Shown here: positions 51,446 to 59,051 of the stretch, piece by piece
How the letters are laid out: each line of letters begins with the position of its first letter
How positions within the stretch are numbered: position 1 is the first letter of the stretch
Assembly: GCA_025457665.1 (NCBI GenBank)
Contig: JALOTY010000009.1
Location: forward strand, 1 to 64,000
Origin: Akkermansiaceae bacterium
Lineage (GTDB): Bacteria; Verrucomicrobiota; Verrucomicrobiia; Verrucomicrobiales; Akkermansiaceae
Direction: 5' to 3'
Length of the DNA stretch: 64,000 nt
Position numbers and translations under genes: made by a program
The notes under the pieces: model-generated
Told to the model about the DNA's origin: nothing
The model's database searches: none
Seen by the model: the letters and a program-made list of their open reading frames with translations, nothing else

Positions 51446-52438
51446 TCATGGCATCGATGCCCAGGCACGCGCACGGGTGATCTTCACCCCGCCCTGCATC
51501 CGGAACTCCGGCCCGGAACCCAGCTTCCGCGTGAGGTTTTCGACCACTTCGTATTCCTCCCGCAGCACCATGGGAAAAAGCAGGGAGGCCCAAATCCGGC
51601 CCTTGGTGATCGTCACCTCCGCCTCTTCCCTGCCGCCGTAAGCGGTGAGGCGGTTTTTGACCGTGTAGCTTCCTTCCACCGCAAAGACCCCGCAAGGATG
51701 TCCGGCGATGGGTTCCTCGCCTTCAAACACAAGCACCACCCGGCCGCCGGAATCAAAGGGATCGAGCAACTTCACCGCATTGCCGGCCAGCACGATACGG
51801 TCACCCGAGCGCCACACCCGTGCCGGCGAAAACCACTGGACCCGCGGATGCGCGCCGGCATCGACCAGCAATTGCGGAAACTCCCCGCCCAGTTCCGCCG
51901 CCCAGCTTTCCAGGTCCGGCTCACGCGTCCCTTCGGGAGCCTTGAAATACCAACCCTCCTCGCTCACGCCGAAATACAACGCCTTCCCCTCACGGCCTTT
52001 TTCCCGCAAGGGCGAGGTATCCACTTCCGGTTTTTTTCCCGCCTCGACCTGGGCTTGTTCCACCCGCTCCAGGTTCATCGTAAACTGCCCGGCTCCTTTG
52101 GTGAAAAGCATGCGCGTCTCGAAGCTCCCACTCAGGGTTTTCGACTCATTTCCCAGGGCACTGCCCTCCATCACCCGCACGTCCTGCATCTCCCGGGTGA
52201 CGCTCAGCACGCCTTGGATCTTCGATGGAAACTCGATGTCCCGTCGGAAAGAGACCCCTTCCTCGGTCCGCGTCACCATGGCATCCATCGATGCCTCGGC
52301 ACTGCCACCCGGTGGAACGACCACGGTTCCCAGGACCGCACCGCCACCCGTCACCCCGCCAAACAGCCCGCGGGCCTTCTCGCAACTGGCAAGAAAGCCA
52401 AACATCGCCACCACCATCAGTAGCCGCATGCAGGACAT
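51446..52438 (-). CDS. Lipoprotein of unknown function
   Basis: 330 residues from ATG 52438; in-frame alternatives are ATG 52462 and 52429. Signal segment M-R-L-L-M-V-V-A-M-F-G-F-L-A-S-C is a good lipobox. The mature protein has a Gly-rich start (G-G-V-T-G-G-G-A-V-L-G) and a beta-rich body. No family recognised. Located 56 bp from the aldo/keto reductase gene, same strand. Confidence 0.7.
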   Translation of the reverse strand: MSCMRLLMVVAMFGFLASCEKARGLFGGVTGGGAVLGTVVVPPGGSAEASMDAMVTRTEEGVSFRRDIEFPSKIQGVLSVTREMQDVRVMEGSALGNESKTLSGSFETRMLFTKGAGQFTMNLERVEQAQVEAGKKPEVDTSPLREKGREGKALYFGVSEEGWYFKAPEGTREPDLESWAAELGGEFPQLLVDAGAHPRVQWFSPARVWRSGDRIVLAGNAVKLLDPFDSGGRVVLVFEGEEPIAGHPCGVFAVEGSYTVKNRLTAYGGREEAEVTITKGRIWASLLFPMVLREEYEVVENLTRKLGSGPEFRMQGGVKITRARAWASMP

Positions 52439-52553
52439 GGTCGTCATCGTGACCGGATTCATCAGCGCTGCCAAGTCATGGCTTTGCCTTCAAGCACAGC
52501 CCAGGCCCATCGGCCAGGCGTGAGGAAAGCCTCGGTCCGCCCCCCCCTTGCCC

Positions 52554-53441
52554 TTACTCTCCCGCCCCGGCTTTTCTTGCCGACTTGTTGCGGCAGGTCA
52601 GGCGCTGGTTCATGGCCAAGGCGGGTGAAGCATCCGCACTGATCCCCACAATCTCCGCCGGCACCCCTGCCACGGTGCAATGGGGCGGCACATCATTGAG
52701 CACCACACTGCCCGCACCCACCTTGGCGCCTTCACCGATTTCCACCCGTCCAAGGATCTTCGCGCCCGCACCAAGCAGAACACCGGTGCGCACGATGGGA
52801 TGGCGGTCGCCCGTCTCCTTGCCTGTGCCGCCGAGGGTCACCTCGTGGAGGATGGAAACATCGTCCTCGATGATCGCCGTTTCACCGACCACGAAGCTCG
52901 TCGCGTGATCCAGCAGGATCCCGCAGCCGATCCGCGCTGCCGGATGGATGTCCACGGCAAAGACCTCGCTCGCCAGACTTTGGAAATACATCGCCAGCTC
53001 CCGCCGCCCTGTCGTCCAGAGTTGATGGGCGATTCGATAGGTGCTCAACGCCATGAAGCCCTTGAAAAAAAGCAGCGGCTGCAAAGGTGAATCGCAGGCG
53101 GGATCGCGCTCCACGATGGCCATCAAATCGCGCGCCGCACTTGCCGTCACGGAGGGATGCTCTGCCAGCAGGCCGGAAATCAGCGGGGCGAGTTCCTCAC
53201 GCGTCATGTCTTCCCGCGCCAATTTCCTCGCCAGCCTCACCCCAAGCGCGTGACCCAGGCAGGGTCGGCTCAGCACCACATCATCGATCAGCACTCGCAG
53301 GCCATGTTCCTGTTCGACGATTTCCTCGGCCCTCGCGCGGATCTGAGCCCACACGCCAGACACATCGATCCCTCGGGATTCGCACATTCTAACGAGTTTC
53401 TCGCTTCCCGAAGGCGGATTGGTGTGATGCGTTGACTCCAT
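52554..53441 (-). CDS. cysE: Serine O-acetyltransferase CysE
   Basis: 295 residues at the longest start (ATG 53441); ATG 53387 (M-C-E-S-R-G) would give 277. The N-terminal helical domain is followed by the left-handed beta-helix with hexapeptide repeats (I-H-P-A-A-R-I-G, L-L-D-H-A-T-S-F-V-V-G, V-T-L-G-G-T-G-K). The catalytic His pair region D-H-A-T and H-E-V-T-L-G-G is present, and the C-terminus P-P-H-C-T-V-A-G-V-P-A fits. It makes O-acetylserine for cysteine. It is head to head with the Rrf2 regulator; if the longer start is used the two ATG codons overlap. Confidence 0.92.
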   Translation of the reverse strand: MESTHHTNPPSGSEKLVRMCESRGIDVSGVWAQIRARAEEIVEQEHGLRVLIDDVVLSRPCLGHALGVRLARKLAREDMTREELAPLISGLLAEHPSVTASAARDLMAIVERDPACDSPLQPLLFFKGFMALSTYRIAHQLWTTGRRELAMYFQSLASEVFAVDIHPAARIGCGILLDHATSFVVGETAIIEDDVSILHEVTLGGTGKETGDRHPIVRTGVLLGAGAKILGRVEIGEGAKVGAGSVVLNDVPPHCTVAGVPAEIVGISADASPALAMNQRLTCRNKSARKAGAGE

Positions 53442-53853
53442 GCGGATTTCCCAAAAGCTCGATTACGCCTGCCGCGCCATGGTCCAGTTGGCCAAGCGCC
53501 ACGACGGGAAGACCCTTACACGCCTTGAGGAGCTCGCGCAACGGGAAGCCGTGTCCGCAAACTTTCTGGTGCAGATTCTCAACGATCTCAAGCGAGCCGG
53601 ACTTGTCGATAGCCGTCGCGGCAAAACCGGCGGCTACCTTTTGCCCCGCGAACCCTCGGACATCACCCTGCTCGATATCATCCTCGCCGTCGAACCCGGA
53701 ATCCTCGCTTCCAACCCCTCCGGAGATGGCGAAAGCAGCCACGCGCTCCGCCTTACCTGGGACGGCGTCGCCCTTCACATCCGCCGCTACCTCGAATCCC
53801 TCGATCTACGCCAGCTCGTCGATCGCGGCGCGGACCCGATGTATTACATCTGA
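53440..53853 (+). CDS. Rrf2-family transcription regulator
   Basis: 137 residues beginning M-R-I-S-Q-K-L-D-Y-A-C-R-A-M, the fixed start of Rrf2 proteins, so this ATG is firm. The HTH is L-E-E-L-A-Q-R-E-A-V-S-A-N-F-L-V-Q-I-L-N-D-L-K-R, and the wing is S-R-R-G-K-T-G-G-Y. The three-Cys cluster of IscR/NsrR is not present (one Cys only, near the N-terminus), so it is probably a CymR-like or cluster-free member. Divergence from cysE suggests control of cysteine supply. It ends by overlapping the convergent GNAT gene by 10 bp. Confidence 0.92.
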   Translation: MRISQKLDYACRAMVQLAKRHDGKTLTRLEELAQREAVSANFLVQILNDLKRAGLVDSRRGKTGGYLLPREPSDITLLDIILAVEPGILASNPSGDGESSHALRLTWDGVALHIRRYLESLDLRQLVDRGADPMYYI

Positions 53854-54449
53854 AGCTCACGGCACCAGAAGCTCAGTCGATTCGTGACTTCGCTCCCCGA
53901 GGAATCGACCTGTTCCCAGCCCAACTCCGCCACCAGTTCCGGCCGTTTCCGGTATCCGCGTTTCCCCCAGAAATCATCGAGGGGCCGATAGGTCTCTGGC
54001 CGACGGGGATCGTCCGCGGCCCGTTCGACCGCACAAAAGGTCGTCCGCCCGAATCCCATCGCCCGCGCATGGGCCTCGCGGAAATCGAAGAACCGATGCC
54101 CCACCCCGCAACCCCGGCAATCTTGCCGCAGGACGGACTCGCCGAAATAGAACCATTTCCCCACCTCCTCACCCGCCTTGGCGAAAGGCGCCTGGAAGGC
54201 GGGATCCGCTTCGGACAGAGGCAGTCCCGTGGATACCCCGACCACCTCCCCCTGCTTCCGGGCCACCACCAGCACCGCCCCCGCTGCCGCCGCGAAGGAT
54301 CGCAGATAGTGCTCCTCCGCCGCCGCGTGCCCGGCATAGAGGTAGGGAAACTCCCGGAAAACCTCGATTCTCAGCCGCGCCACCTCGCCCAAAAGCGCTT
54401 CGACCTCGCGGCCTTCCACCGCATCGACCTCGATACCCGCGTCCATCAT
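53844..54449 (-). CDS. GNAT-family N-acetyltransferase
   Basis: 201 residues. The acetyl-CoA loop is Q-D-C-R-G-C-G-V-G-H-R-F-F (110-122), an unusual version of the Q/R-x-x-G-x-G/A motif, with V-L-V-V-A-R-K-Q-G-E-V-V-G-V-S-T-G before it. The C-terminal D-D-F-W-G-K-R-G-Y-R-K is typical of GNATs. It starts by overlapping the stop of the PDZ pseudo-protease (ATGA), so it is the last gene of the ECF sigma operon. Substrate unknown. Confidence 0.85.
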   Translation of the reverse strand: MMDAGIEVDAVEGREVEALLGEVARLRIEVFREFPYLYAGHAAAEEHYLRSFAAAAGAVLVVARKQGEVVGVSTGLPLSEADPAFQAPFAKAGEEVGKWFYFGESVLRQDCRGCGVGHRFFDFREAHARAMGFGRTTFCAVERAADDPRRPETYRPLDDFWGKRGYRKRPELVAELGWEQVDSSGSEVTNRLSFWCRELQM

Positions 54450-55276
54450 TCCGCCCCTACCGCTTGCAACTGAAACTCTTTCACCACCTTGCCGCGCAGC
54501 ACGGTCACCTGCGCCGCCATGCCCGGTTTCAGGAGAAACATTTCATGCACCGCATCGCCATAACCTTGGATGGGGCGACCATTGATGGAGCGGAGCACAT
54601 CGCCCGCCAGCATCCCTGCGCCTGCCGCCGGCGAGCCCGGCAGGACTCGCGTCAACTTCGCAGCCTCATTGGCCGGGGAGAGCGCGAAGCCCAATTTCGC
54701 CCGCCGCAGTCCTCCTCCTTGGATCAGGTCATCGACCACCCGCCCGATCACCTCGGCCGGGATCGCATACATTTTCCCCGGCCCGGCCGGATCGGAAACC
54801 AGCGCTGCGAGCCGCCCGGAGCCATCCATCAGCGGCGTGCCCGGAGGCGCGGCCGACATCCGGACTTCCAGCACGGTGAAGGGCAGGAAACGCCCTGCCA
54901 CCAATTGCACCCGCCTCTCCACCACTGCCGCCGCCCCATTGCGCAAATCCTTCAAACTCGCCCCGGCCGCCACCACTCCCGCCAGGCCCTGAGCCCGGCC
55001 GGCCACGCCTTCAAGCAGCACCAAGCGGGAAACCGGATCCACCGCCCGCAGCCGGTGCGCCCCGCCCACCGGCTGGCCCAATCTCTGGCCACAGCCGCTC
55101 ACCGTCAGCCACAGACCGTCCCGCAGCGGGGACGCCAGCGATGACTCTCCCCCGGAAACCAAGGAAACCTGAGCCAAAGCACCTGCCTCGGCAGACAACT
55201 CCCCCGTCAGCACCAAAATCGATGGCAATACCCATCCGATGGCCTGTCTCAGCCCGCATCTCGCAATCTCCGTCAT
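54446..55276 (-). CDS. Degenerate HtrA/DegS-like protein with PDZ domain
   Basis: 276 residues from ATG 55276 (a TTG one codon earlier is possible). Signal/anchor segment (about 8-30). A trypsin-like fold is suggested by spacing, but the triad is missing: the His loop reads L-W-L-T-V-S-G-C-G, and the Ser loop reads A-P-P-G-T-P-L-M-D instead of G-D-S-G-G-P. The Asp position D-P-V-S-R-L-V-L-L is retained. A PDZ domain fills the C-terminus (about 180-270, A-G-M-L-A-G-D-V-L-R-S-I-N-G). It lies between the anti-sigma candidate and the GNAT gene in one operon, a setting where DegS-type proteases sense envelope stress; here it may bind rather than cut. Confidence 0.8.
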   Translation of the reverse strand: MTEIARCGLRQAIGWVLPSILVLTGELSAEAGALAQVSLVSGGESSLASPLRDGLWLTVSGCGQRLGQPVGGAHRLRAVDPVSRLVLLEGVAGRAQGLAGVVAAGASLKDLRNGAAAVVERRVQLVAGRFLPFTVLEVRMSAAPPGTPLMDGSGRLAALVSDPAGPGKMYAIPAEVIGRVVDDLIQGGGLRRAKLGFALSPANEAAKLTRVLPGSPAAGAGMLAGDVLRSINGRPIQGYGDAVHEMFLLKPGMAAQVTVLRGKVVKEFQLQAVGAE

Positions 55277-55289
55277 CAAACGGTCGGCC

Positions 55290-55685
55290 TCAGAATTCCT
55301 GGTCGCCCGTCACACCTTCCGTGGACGGACGCAGGTCGAATTCCTGCAGCTGGGTCGGCACCACCTGATCCACAGGCATCACCACCTCATGCTTGACGGG
55401 CTCAGAGGCCACGGGAGCGGTCTCCACTCCCTTTGGCATCAACAGCATCACGGCCAAGACCGCTGCGTAGGCCACTCCCGCGCCGTAGGCCCACCGAGCA
55501 AATCCGGGCTCGGCCAGCCAGGTCCGCAAACGCGACCACAGTCCGGTGGATGATTTCCCGTAAACGGCTTCCTCCACACGGCGGTGGTGGAACTCACGCA
55601 GGAAATCCTCCATGTAACCTTCCGGCGGAGTCTCATGTCGTTTGAGAGCCAGAAGATTCTGAACCTGTGGGATGGTCGGTTTCAC
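55290..55685 (-). CDS. Single-pass membrane protein, candidate anti-sigma factor
   Basis: 131 residues, start GTG 55685. About 60 cytosolic residues (N-L-L-A-L-K-R-H-E-T-P-P-E-G-Y-M-E-D-F-L) are followed by a TM helix (about 66-82, Y-G-A-G-V-A-Y-A-A-V-L-A-V-M-L-L-M) and a 50-residue outer part. No zinc motif. Position directly after the sigma factor and a cytosol-TM-periplasm layout point to an anti-sigma role, by context only. Confidence 0.65.
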   Translation of the reverse strand: MKPTIPQVQNLLALKRHETPPEGYMEDFLREFHHRRVEEAVYGKSSTGLWSRLRTWLAEPGFARWAYGAGVAYAAVLAVMLLMPKGVETAPVASEPVKHEVVMPVDQVVPTQLQEFDLRPSTEGVTGDQEF

Positions 55686-55703
55686 GGCGAAGGATGGTTA
55701 AAG

Positions 55704-55752
55704 AATCTAAAATTTCCGGAAACTTGCAAGGAAAATTTTAGATTTCCGAAAT
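55704..55752. promoter_or_regulatory. AT-rich nested palindromes between sigma and anti-sigma genes
   Basis: In a 67-bp gap, AATCTAAAATTT (55704-55715) and AAATTTTAGATT (55733-55744) are perfect inverted repeats. Between them lie the palindromes TTTCCGGAAA (55713-55722) and CTTGCAAG (55723-55730). A further TTTCCGAAA-type element is at 55743-55751. Far richer in AT than anything near it. It could be an operator, an mRNA stem-loop between the two genes, or a processing site. Confidence 0.6.
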
Positions 55753-56352
55753 TTAATATCTCGAATCCCAAAAATCCTGCAGGTAATTTTGAAGCTGTTG
55801 GTGTGCGTAGTGGAGCCGCGATCGCACGGTCCCCTCCGACACCTTCAGTATCTTGGCAATCTCCCCGTGGGACATCCCCTGGATGTCAAACAAGGTCACC
55901 ACCGTTCTGTGGGAGTGAGACAGCCTCTGCATCGCCTCGTTCAATCTTTTTTGAAGCTCATGCAGATTGCTCTGCCGCTCCGGGTTCGCCTCGTGAGCCG
56001 TATCGACCAATGCCGGGTCCTGCTGCACCGAGGAGTCCATGTCGTTCAGACTCAGTCCCGTCCGACGCTTGCGCTTCTTGAGGAAATTCAAGGTCATGTT
56101 CACCGCGATCTGATAGATCCAGGTGTAGAACGAGGAGTTTCCACGGAACTTCGGCAAGGAGTGATACGCCTTGGCGAAGACCTCCTGAAGCAGGTCGTGC
56201 GTGTCCTCCTTGTGCGAGGTCATGTTGTAAACCAAGCCATAGAGGCGGTCGCCGTATCGCAGGATCAGCGCATCGAAGGCACGGGTGTCTCCGTGACGCG
56301 CTCGTTCCACAAGTTCGGCGTCCGGATCCGGCGGGTGGGGATCATCCGGCAT
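55753..56352 (-). CDS. ECF-type (sigma-70 group 4) RNA polymerase sigma factor
   Basis: 199 residues. Region 2 (A-F-D-A-L-I-L-R-Y-G-D-R-L-Y-G-L-V, D-L-L-Q-E-V-F-A-K-A-Y, F-Y-T-W-I-Y-Q-I-A) and region 4 (L-F-D-I-Q-G-M-S-H-G-E-I-A-K-I-L-K-V-S-E-G-T-V-R-S-R) are complete and separated by a short linker, as in RpoE/SigW. The leader just before the ATG is a run of eight C and five T on the coding strand, with no Shine-Dalgarno sequence. First gene of the sigma, anti-sigma, PDZ, GNAT operon. It would respond to envelope stress if the context is read as RpoE/RseA/DegS-like. Confidence 0.93.
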   Translation of the reverse strand: MPDDPHPPDPDAELVERARHGDTRAFDALILRYGDRLYGLVYNMTSHKEDTHDLLQEVFAKAYHSLPKFRGNSSFYTWIYQIAVNMTLNFLKKRKRRTGLSLNDMDSSVQQDPALVDTAHEANPERQSNLHELQKRLNEAMQRLSHSHRTVVTLFDIQGMSHGEIAKILKVSEGTVRSRLHYAHQQLQNYLQDFWDSRY

Positions 56353-56471
56353 GAAAAAGGGGGGGGTGTTTCGGGGGGTGAACGGGCCGACCCTACATGC
56401 CCCACCCCGGCTGTCAGCACGAAAACCCGTTCACGCTTGGCCAGCCGACTGCTTTCCTCCAGCCTCCGCCC

Positions 56472-56996
56472 ATGTCCGTCGATTCCCTCCGCAGTGCCGT
56501 CCGCGATGTCCCCGATTTCCCGAAACCCGGGATCCTCTTCCGCGACATCACCCCCGTCCTCTCCCATCCCGACCTTTTCCAGGAGTCCATCCGTCTCCTC
56601 AGCGAGACCGCCGCCGGGAAAAAGATCGATAAAGTCGTCGGCATCGATGCCCGGGGCTTCATTTTCGCCGCCGCAGTCGCCGACCGCCTGCACGCCGGCT
56701 TCGTTCCCATCCGCAAGCGTGGCAAGCTCCCCTGGCGCACCCGCGGGCTCTCCTACTCTTTGGAATACGGCGAATCTGAAGTGGAAATCCACGAGGACGC
56801 CGTGCTTCCCGGGGAAAAGGTCCTGCTGGTCGATGACCTCCTTGCCACGGGCGGCACCTCCGCCGCCGCCATCCAACTGCTGGAACAGCTCGGCGCCGAT
56901 CTCGTCGCCGTCGCCTTTCTCATCGAACTCCGCTCCCTCAACGGACGGGCGCTGCTGGGGAATCATCCGGTGGTTTCGATCATCGACTACCCCTGA
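56472..56996 (+). CDS. apt: Adenine phosphoribosyltransferase
   Basis: 174 residues from ATG 56472, matching the usual Apt length; the longer in-frame start at 56397 adds a Pro/Gln-rich piece. F-P-K-P-G-I-L-F-R-D-I-T and the PRPP loop V-L-L-V-D-D-L-L-A-T-G-G-T-S are both intact, with R-K-x-G-K-L-P. It salvages adenine to AMP. Divergent from the sigma-factor gene; 119 bp between starts includes the G-rich tracts. Confidence 0.95.
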   Translation: MSVDSLRSAVRDVPDFPKPGILFRDITPVLSHPDLFQESIRLLSETAAGKKIDKVVGIDARGFIFAAAVADRLHAGFVPIRKRGKLPWRTRGLSYSLEYGESEVEIHEDAVLPGEKVLLVDDLLATGGTSAAAIQLLEQLGADLVAVAFLIELRSLNGRALLGNHPVVSIIDYP

Positions 56997-57064
56997 AGCG
57001 AGGTCCTCCCGGGTTTCGACGATTCCCATTGGCGGGTTTCGGCTTGTCGGCTAACAAGGCGGGC

Positions 57065-58093
57065 GTGATCCAATGGTATTACTCCAAAGGCGGCCGCCAG
57101 CTCGGCCCCGTGCCCGAATCCGAACTTTCCCGCCTGGTTGCCAGTGGCGAGATCCAGCCGGAGACCGATCTCGTTTGGCGGGAAGGCATGGACGACTGGA
57201 AACCGGCCGCCCAGGTGCTGCCGCATTTGTCGGTCGCTCCGGCAACAACCAGCCCATCCCCACTCAATCCTTATCAGGCACCCATCGCGGTCGATCCCCA
57301 GCCGCAAGGTTCCTTGCTGCCGGATCTTGTCGAAGTCGCACCGGGTTCCGCCGAGCTTGAAGTCGGGGGCTGCATTTCCCGCGCTTTCGAACTCACCAAA
57401 CGCCACTTTGGGATGATCATCGCCGTCGGTGCCCTTTATCTGGCGGTTTCCTGGGGCATCGGAATCACCTGCGGGATTCTTGAAACTCTCGTCGGCGGGC
57501 CCGGGATCAATACCGAAGCGGGAATCGCCCAGTGGTTTGCCGATACTCAAGGCATCGAGCTGCCTGCCGAAGCCCAAGCGTCAACCGTCGGCTCTCCCCT
57601 GCAAATTGCGGTCTCCATCATTACCAACATCATCGCCCAGGTCGCCTCGATCTTCCTCAGCCTCGGCGTCACCCGCATCGGCCTGAATCTCGTCAGCGGC
57701 CAGCCCTACAACATCGGCATGATGTTCGGCGGCGGCGACCGTCTCCTGCGAGCCGTCGGCGCGAGTATCCTCTACGGGCTGATGGTGTTTCTCGGACTCC
57801 TTTTGCTCATTTTTCCCGGAATCTATCTCGCGCTGAAATACGGGCAGTATCTCAATGCCATCGTCGACAAGGACCTCGGTGTTTTCGATTCCTTGCAATA
57901 CAGCGCCCGCATCACCGAAGGGCAGAAGGGCAATCTCTTCCTCCTTGGGCTTGTCTGCTTCTTCATCGTTGTCGCCGGTTTGCTCGCGCTCATCGTCGGT
58001 GTCATCTTCGCCTACCCCATCGCCTGGGTTGCCACGATGCTCGCCTATCGCTGGTTGCAATACGGCCCGGCCATCACCCGGGTCCAGGCGTGA
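57065..58093 (+). CDS. GYF_2-domain membrane protein (paralogue 1)
   Basis: 342 residues with a GTG start at 57065, chosen because the downstream paralogue begins at the equivalent residue (W-Y-Y-S-K-G-G). Residues 1-55 form a GYF_2 domain (G-P-V-P-E-S-E-L, W-R-E-G-M-D-D-W-K-P-A). After a Pro-rich linker comes a membrane part with about five or six TM helices (I-I-A-V-G-A-L-Y-L-A-V-S-W-G-I, F-L-G-L-L-L-L-I-F-P-G-I-Y-L-A-L-K-Y) like DUF975 proteins. Role unknown; GYF_2 domains are thought to bind proline-rich peptides. Confidence 0.85.
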   Translation: MIQWYYSKGGRQLGPVPESELSRLVASGEIQPETDLVWREGMDDWKPAAQVLPHLSVAPATTSPSPLNPYQAPIAVDPQPQGSLLPDLVEVAPGSAELEVGGCISRAFELTKRHFGMIIAVGALYLAVSWGIGITCGILETLVGGPGINTEAGIAQWFADTQGIELPAEAQASTVGSPLQIAVSIITNIIAQVASIFLSLGVTRIGLNLVSGQPYNIGMMFGGGDRLLRAVGASILYGLMVFLGLLLLIFPGIYLALKYGQYLNAIVDKDLGVFDSLQYSARITEGQKGNLFLLGLVCFFIVVAGLLALIVGVIFAYPIAWVATMLAYRWLQYGPAITRVQA

Positions 58094-58145
58094 CTTCCCC
58101 TCGCCCTTGCCAACCAGACGGGAAGTTTGTTAGACCGCAGCCCAG

Positions 58146-58994
58146 ATGAACCACTGGTACTATTCCAAAGGCGGTCAGCAATTCGGCCCCGTGCCTGAAT
58201 CCGAATTGCTGCGCATGGCATCAAGCGGCGAGATCCAGCCTGCGACCGATCTTGTCTGGCGTGAGGGCATGAATGATTGGCAACCTGCGACTCAAGCGCT
58301 GCCTTCCCTTGCCGCAAGCCCGGGCATCCGGCCGAATACCACGGGCGTTCTTGCCAAACCGGCTCCCGCTGCTGCCGCCAGCAACCCTTACGCAGCACCC
58401 ATCCACTTCGATATCTACAGCAGCACCGAGCACCTACTTCCACCGGTCAAACCCGCCAGTTTCCTGCTGGGTGCCATCCCCTACTGCCTCGGGATTTTGG
58501 GAATCTTGGGTTTTTACGGATGGTTCATCTGGGTCGTGATTCGGACGAGTGAGAGCCCAGTGGCAACTGAGCCTTCCTTGGCGGAACTGTCTGTTTTTGG
58601 GATCGGACTCCTAGGTTCCTTTTTGGTGCTGATGATCGGCTACGTCATCGCCCTGATTCACCTCCATCGCGCCTGGGTCCTGCTCCAGCCGAACTCGCAT
58701 CACTCGACTCCAGGGCGTGCCGTCGGCTTCCTTTTCATCCCCTTCTACAATCTCTACTGGGTCTTCGTTGCCTACTGGCGCTGGGCGCAGGATTGGAACC
58801 GGCTTGTGGCATTCTCGGGAAAACATCCCGCCGCGCCAAAGATGAGCGAAGGCATCTTTCTCACCCACGCCATCCTCTTTGTCGCCAGCGGCGTTTTGGG
58901 GATCTTCGGCCTGATTCCCTATCTGGTATTCCACCTCATCGTCCACCGGAACATCGCCCAAGCGATCAACTACGCAGCCCGCGGAAATCCCTGA
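58146..58994 (+). CDS. GYF_2-domain membrane protein (paralogue 2)
   Basis: 282 residues. Residues 1-55 are very close to the GYF_2 domain of the upstream gene (W-Y-Y-S-K-G-G-Q-Q-F-G-P-V-P-E-S-E-L, W-R-E-G-M-N-D-W-Q-P-A). The C-terminal part differs: four TM helices (L-G-I-L-G-I-L-G-F-Y-G-W-F-I-W-V-V, L-G-S-F-L-V-L-M-I-G-Y-V-I-A-L-I) with a soluble central loop. So the first domain was shared and the membrane domain replaced. It starts 52 bp after paralogue 1. Confidence 0.85.
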   Translation: MNHWYYSKGGQQFGPVPESELLRMASSGEIQPATDLVWREGMNDWQPATQALPSLAASPGIRPNTTGVLAKPAPAAAASNPYAAPIHFDIYSSTEHLLPPVKPASFLLGAIPYCLGILGILGFYGWFIWVVIRTSESPVATEPSLAELSVFGIGLLGSFLVLMIGYVIALIHLHRAWVLLQPNSHHSTPGRAVGFLFIPFYNLYWVFVAYWRWAQDWNRLVAFSGKHPAAPKMSEGIFLTHAILFVASGVLGIFGLIPYLVFHLIVHRNIAQAINYAARGNP

Positions 58995-59018
58995 AAATCC
59001 GCGGGAAGCGGAAGTCGG

Positions 59019-59041
59019 CCCCGCCGTTCGGGAGGGGTTTC
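59019..59041 (+). terminator. Weak hairpin at the convergent end of the GYF_2 and GH95 genes
   Basis: CCCC-G-CC (59019-59025) and GG-A-GGGG (59031-59037) form a stem with one mismatch and a GTTCG loop, followed by TTT. It lies in the 57-bp gap between converging genes. Plausible, not strong. Confidence 0.3.
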
Positions 59042-59051
59042 CCCACCTCCA

